A stretch of 64,000 bases of DNA from the NCBI GenBank assembly GCA_037074615.1, contig JAYWLJ010000063.1, positions 62,001 to 126,000 on the forward strand, in the 5' to 3' direction. Under the pieces are notes generated by a model, which saw nothing but the letters and a program-made list of their open reading frames with translations, was not told the DNA's origin and made no database searches. Below, piece after piece: positions 59,601-64,000 of the stretch; within the stretch, counting starts at the first letter, position 1, and each line of letters starts with the position of its first letter. A program made the translations under genes and the position numbers. Source of the stretch: Leucaena leucocephala. Its lineage: Eukaryota; Streptophyta; Magnoliopsida; Fabales; Fabaceae.

Positions 59601-62600
59601 AGAATGAAGTATCAGAGAAACTTAAATAGTAAAGCTGCCTTCAATTTCCATATTAAGTAATACATCCATTTAAAAAACAATAGTTTTACTGCTACGAGGG
59701 CAAACCTTGGGAATGGAGGCAGTGTTGCGTAACTCCTCTGTTTTGCCCAAATTGACACCCGAGAATAGCTCGTAGATAAGACAACCTATAGAAATAGAAC
59801 CCTTGACTCATTCAAAGAGACCTACTCAGAAAAGCGAAAGAGGAAAAGGGAAACAGCAGATGAACAAATTAAAAACGGCAAAATTTGGGCCAGCTTGGGC
59901 ACCAGGAGGGGTCTTCCACTCATGAAAACCTCACCTGGCCTGAGGATCGTTTATTATTTTGACGTGCAATGTTTGATTTCAGGGTTCTGTTTTTCTTGAT
60001 ATATCTCATGTAACAAGTTGAAGTTATAAGTATCATAAAGACATTCTCATTTTAATCTTTTGATTCATTTATAATTTTTATTTTTAATGGGTTCCAAAAT
60101 AGTCCTTCAGTTTATATTACATCACATTAAGGCCCTTAATCGTTAGCTCAAGTAAAGGAAGATTCAGCAGCTTCCTCATTTCTGATTTATGCAATACTAG
60201 CATCCCCCTCCTTGCTGTTAAGGTACAAACTAAGGGCATGGGCAACTCCTATAGTGTGATGGATGGTGCGTACAAGGCCCATGACTATGAAGTTGCTTTG
60301 ATGGTGAATATAAAATGTTCAAGAATGACTAGTGGAGAATGTGAGTGTTTTTGACTTATTAAGAATGTTAGTTGTTTTTTTGCCCATCATATGCTTGTTG
60401 GATGACTGAAAACAAAGGAAAATGACTATTAAACGATCTTATTTTTCAAATTTTTTTGACTGAATTGCCCTAACCTGGTACAGGCATGGCCCCACCCAGA
60501 TGTGAGATGATACTAGACCAAGCCAAGCCGTGGGTCAAAAACTCTGGCCTGAAGCGTTCCAGGCCAAGCTGGGTACATGGAATGAAAACTTGCCCTCACT
60601 TGGCTATATATCTAGAGTTTTAGATGCTTTGCCTTCAACTATGTGCTTAGAGATGATGCAGCCTTCCTGTCCAGTATCAATTATTTTTACTAGTTTTTAC
60701 TCAGCATGACTCAAACAGCCAGTTAATTTACTCGGTAAAGCAGGTTTTCCAAAAGTTCCACAGTTTCAATGGGTTGAGTGCAAATCTATGAAGGTTGCAT
60801 TGAGCCTTCCTAATTGGACAAAGGCCACGGAAGATGAATATACAGCTTTGATGAGAAACAAGACATGGAGTCTAGTGCCACTACCTGCTGGGAGAACACC
60901 TATTGGTTGCAAGTGGGTGTACAAGGTAAATGAAAATCAAGATGGGACTATCCACAATACAACGCATGGCTAGTAGCTGAAGGCTTTCATCAAAAGCTTG
61001 GCTGTGACCACATGGAAACTTTCAGTCCTATTGTTAAGCCTGTTGCCATCAAAGAAATGCTCACCTATGCTATATCATGGGGCCGGACCATACATCAATT
61101 AGATGTCAACATTGCCTTCTCCAACGGCAGACTTCAAGAAGTCTATATGAGTCAACCTCATGGATTTGAATCAAGTGACAAAACACCAGCTCTATATGGG
61201 CTTCAACAAGCACCTAAGGCTTGGTTTGAGAAACTAACAGTGACACTTCATGCCCCTTGGTTTTCAATCAGCAAGGAGCGATTTCTCTTCATGTATCTGA
61301 CACTACAAGGGTGAGATTAAATGGGTTCTACTCGGCAGTTGAAATTTTGGCCACTGGAAATACCTGAAGCTTATATAAGATCTGAACATAGCCTTTGCAC
61401 TCAACGATTTAGGCCACCTGAACTATTTTCTTCGCATACAGTTCAGAAAAATACAGATTGCAGCCTTCACTTATCTCAATTCAAGTATACACAGAAATTC
61501 TTAAGAAAGGTGCGCATGGATGAGGCTAAAGCCATCAAAATTCCTATGCAACAGGCACCAAATTATCAGCAAAAGGGACGGATGTCATGGAAGACCCTCA
61601 ATTGTATTGCTCTATTGTTGGGGCCTTACATTACATCGCTATTACTAGCCCTGACATGGCTTTCTCAGTCAATAAGGCCAGTTAATTAATGCACAAACCT
61701 CTGAACAGCCACTGGGCAACAGTGAAACAGCTCCTAATACAACCACACAGTTGCTGTTGACTATAGTATTTGTCTTCAGAGGTCATCTAACCTCAATCTA
61801 GTGGGCTACAATGATGCTGACTGGGGCTTGGATGTGGACGACAGAAGGTCTATGCCAAGTGGATGTGTTTTCCCCGGAGCTAACCCAGTGGTTCAGTATC
61901 CTAATAAGCAAGCAGTTGTCTCAGTCATCACAGAAGCTAAATATTGAGGTTCGGCAGATGTGGAGGATTTGACAGCCAATCCAATTCTCCATGTCCACAC
62001 AAAGCATGTTGAATTGGATATTCACTTTGTAAGGAAGAAAGTTCAACAAAACAGCTTGTAGTTACTCATGTATCTTCTAAAAATCAGTTAGCAGATGTGC
62101 TAACTAAACCTGTTCCCTATGATCAGTATGCTCATCTTCAGTCCATACTTCGTGTTTTGCCTCGCAAACACCAACCTTGAAGGGGCATGTAAGGCTAGAT
62201 AAGTCAGTTAGGCTGTTAGATAGTTATAGTTAGTCAGTACAACAGAAACAGAGTACATCTTGAAACTCTCTTCTATAAAACCCTCTCGCACATACACCAG
62301 AGGACATATCAATACAATCTGTGTTACCCTGATTTCCACCAGCCATATTATAAAGGTTAGGAAAGAAGAGGAAGAAAGTATTGGCAACAGTAAGAATAAT
62401 GCAACAGTTAAAGGACGTCAACTTATTCCAATCCATGTGCCAACCAAATTGCAATCACAATGAATTCTCATAAAAAATGACGGATTAAATGAACAAACAA
62501 AACAATAGCAACTTACCCATGCCCCAAGAATCAATGGCCCAAGGAGAAGACTTTCTGATAGCTGCCCAGTCAGACTTTGCCAACTCCATTGGTTTGTATT

Positions 62601-63549
62601 GTGATCCAACAAGCCATGCATATTGCTGAATGAAAAAAATGTGAACATGAATCGAATGAAGTAGGTAGCACTATGCCATATCCTTTACTTGAAAAGATAC
62701 ACATACAAACACCTTTGGCTGCATTAAATATTGGCAATAGTACATAATGCTAGTATAGTTTGTCATAGATGCTCAAATGCCAAAAAGGACAGACAATTGA
62801 AGCATCACACAGCTGAAACTTGAGTTTCTGATATTTCGAACTCAAGGAACAATGACAGTAAAAATTCAGATAGAGTACAATGCCAAAGAGAACATGGAAA
62901 AAAGCATTAAACCAGGCATTTGGGTTACCAGCATTTGCCCAGTAGAAGCTTCATTGCTCCCATCAAATTCTGAAAGAACATCAAAAGCATGGAGTTTCCA
63001 ATCCAAAGTTAGTGTGACCACAACACTAGCCAAGCAAACATTACCATGAATCTGCAACACCAAAGCTTGTCAAGAAAAATAAACTGATTCCTCAGAAGAG
63101 CCAAAGTCTTAATTGACCCATGAATACTCACAAGTTTGCAATCATTATTTAAGAAGCTCACAGCCTTGGCTATTTGATGCAGCCCCCAAGCATAGTATTC
63201 GTCTCTAGAACATAGATAAAAATGAAGCGAATATTAACAAATTCACAAATCAATTTTTATTTGGTGTCAAACTCGTAGTGTGTGATCTACAATTTGCATA
63301 TAACAGGTCTAATAGGGAATAAAAGATATTACACTATAAATTACAAAGAACAAAAGAAGTTCCCACCAAAATACAGAGTAGAAAACTCTATTCATACCTT
63401 TGTGTACCTTCTAGTCCTAACTCCTTAATCTTTTCTGAAAGTGGCATGACAGGTTCTGTTACAATATAGATTGTGACCTTGGAAGAACCACCATCAGAAG
63501 TTTCAGTCTCAGTACTGTGAAGAAATGACAAAATATTTGGATGCCTGAC
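53615..63549 (-). CDS. CTEXP: SCY1-like pseudokinase, cytoplasmic tRNA export protein (5' end outside the window)
   Basis: Nineteen exons join in phase: 63398-63549, 63132-63204, 62929-63051, 62517-62625, 59706-59785, 59475-59556, 59127-59266, 58910-59020, 58669-58785, 58464-58553, 57623-57676, 57249-57323, 57058-57133, 56809-56908, 56403-56472, 55674-55747, 55197-55303, 54369-54623, 53615-53883. They give 718 aa; about 80 N-terminal residues lie beyond 64000. The kinase-like domain has IHGNVCLAS in place of HRD and AFDVL in place of DFG, so it should be catalytically dead. HEAT repeats follow (LLPLLASALEFGSAVAPALT; NAFTVRALRDTFPPARG). The tail is acidic, with DGWDDLEPLEEP and DDDDPWAAIAAP repeats, ending in a basic segment. 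It is like Arabidopsis At2g40730 and yeast Cex1, which collect exported tRNAs at the nuclear pore. One intron holds a Copia fragment. Confidence 0.95.
57470..57553. repeat. 42-bp tandem duplication in a CTEXP intron
   Basis: ATTTTGACGGTAAGATGAGA... is repeated as ATTTTGACAGTAAGATGAGA... with period 42 and one mismatch, between exons 57249-57323 and 57623-57676. Confidence 0.92.
60770..62330 (+). mobile_element. Degraded Ty1/copia fragment (Copia-3) in a CTEXP intron, antisense
   Basis: It lies in the 2.7-kb intron 59786-62516. RT pieces are recognisable on the plus strand: WSLVPLPAGRTPIGCKWVYK, METFSPIVKPVAIKEML, HQLDVNIAFSNGRLQEVYM and LYGLQQAPKAWFEKL. The YVDD box is missing and the frame is broken near 60975 and 61315. 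RNase H pieces follow at 61830-62100 (DDRRSMPSGCV; KHVELDIHFVRKKV; NQLADVLTKPV). A polypurine tract (GAAGGGGCA) at 62179-62187 leads into an LTR-like start TGTAAGGCTAGAT at 62188. I found no gag, protease, integrase or 5' LTR, so it is 5'-truncated. Confidence 0.9.
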
Positions 63550-64000
63550 CTGAAAATGATACCAGTTAAAAAATCAACCCGGAAAATCCGAAATTGGAAT
63601 TCAAACCTACATATAGTCCACAGATCAAAAGTGAATAAAGCACAAAATATCAAATGATGTGTTTTTCATGAATAACAAGAATGTCTATCACCATGGAAAC
63701 AGGCTGACAGAGTTTGGTAATTTTGACAGGTGAAGGCCAGTTCTTACTACGCAACTGGCATCCAGCTACAATTTCTGACTCAAACGCCATGAAGAAGGGA
63801 GATGCTCACTATCAGAAGGACTTCAAAAGCGTTTTTGAACTTTGGGCATAATTTTAGGGCTCATGCTATACACTAATGAAATGAGTAAAGACTTCATGTA
63901 CCCGCATTAAAAAAGATAATACAGAGGAACAAAACTGCTGAATAAAGATTCAATAAAAAAAAAGGAAAGGAATCCGTTTCCTTCCTGATAACAAACAACT
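63550..64000. other. CTEXP upstream intron (window edge)
   Basis: The next upstream CTEXP exon (family sequence ending about VKRLRT) is not found here, so this is most likely intron. A short open stretch near 63690-63800 on the minus strand has no recognisable match. Confidence 0.5.

Noticed and set aside
63690..63800. Further CTEXP exon
   Set aside because: The reading does not match the conserved segment preceding VRHPNILSFL, and there is no clear donor in phase.

Overview
This is eukaryotic plant nuclear DNA, almost certainly a eudicot. It is AT-rich, its genes have many short exons with GT..AG introns, and it carries plant-only protein families, Ty1/copia retrotransposons with initiator-tRNA-Met primer sites, a hAT DNA transposon and a tRNA-derived SINE family. 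I cannot name the species. Exon coordinates below were joined by hand by checking donor, acceptor and reading phase. Protein identities are recognition from sequence, not database searches.

Layout. 1-6465 (+): last two exons of a GPI-type aspartic protease, split by a 5.6-kb intron that holds a decayed Copia element. 6691-7833 (-): a plastid DUF2358 protein, convergent with the protease. About 9226-10520 (-): an uncertain small spliced locus with a SINE in its presumed first intron. 11651-15677 (-): a clade-E-like PP2C phosphatase whose exon-4 acceptor lies in a perfect 84-bp tandem duplication. 19070-22254 (-): PYRR, the riboflavin-pathway reductase. 25466-25890 (-): 3' part of a small LEA-like gene. 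27979-29028 (-): RGP5-type UDP-arabinopyranose mutase family protein, lying 77 bp downstream of a three-exon 97-aa gene (29106-31168, -). 32503-33314 (-): a 218-aa protein with a hydrophobic hairpin-like segment. 35270-47946 (+): the complete 16-exon Pelota gene; its eleventh intron holds a young 6.5-kb Copia element in antisense, itself split by a 1,644-bp hAT element that carries a captured first exon. About 48826-49712: inverted LRR-like arms flanking a MADS-box fragment. 50690-52250 (+): a sugar-transporter pseudogene. 53615-63549 (-): 19 exons of the SCY1-like pseudokinase CTEXP, whose 5' end lies beyond the right edge and which has a third, degraded Copia fragment in an intron.

The cellular genes are mostly housekeeping (ribosome rescue, riboflavin synthesis, nucleotide-sugar metabolism, tRNA export) and are intact by splice phase and expected length. 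They do not form one pathway. The protease, DUF2358 and PP2C genes look like conserved microsynteny. The unusual material is in mobile DNA: intronic Copia insertions of clearly different ages, a nested exon-carrying hAT, a possible gene-fragment-capturing inverted repeat, and a SINE family with target duplications.
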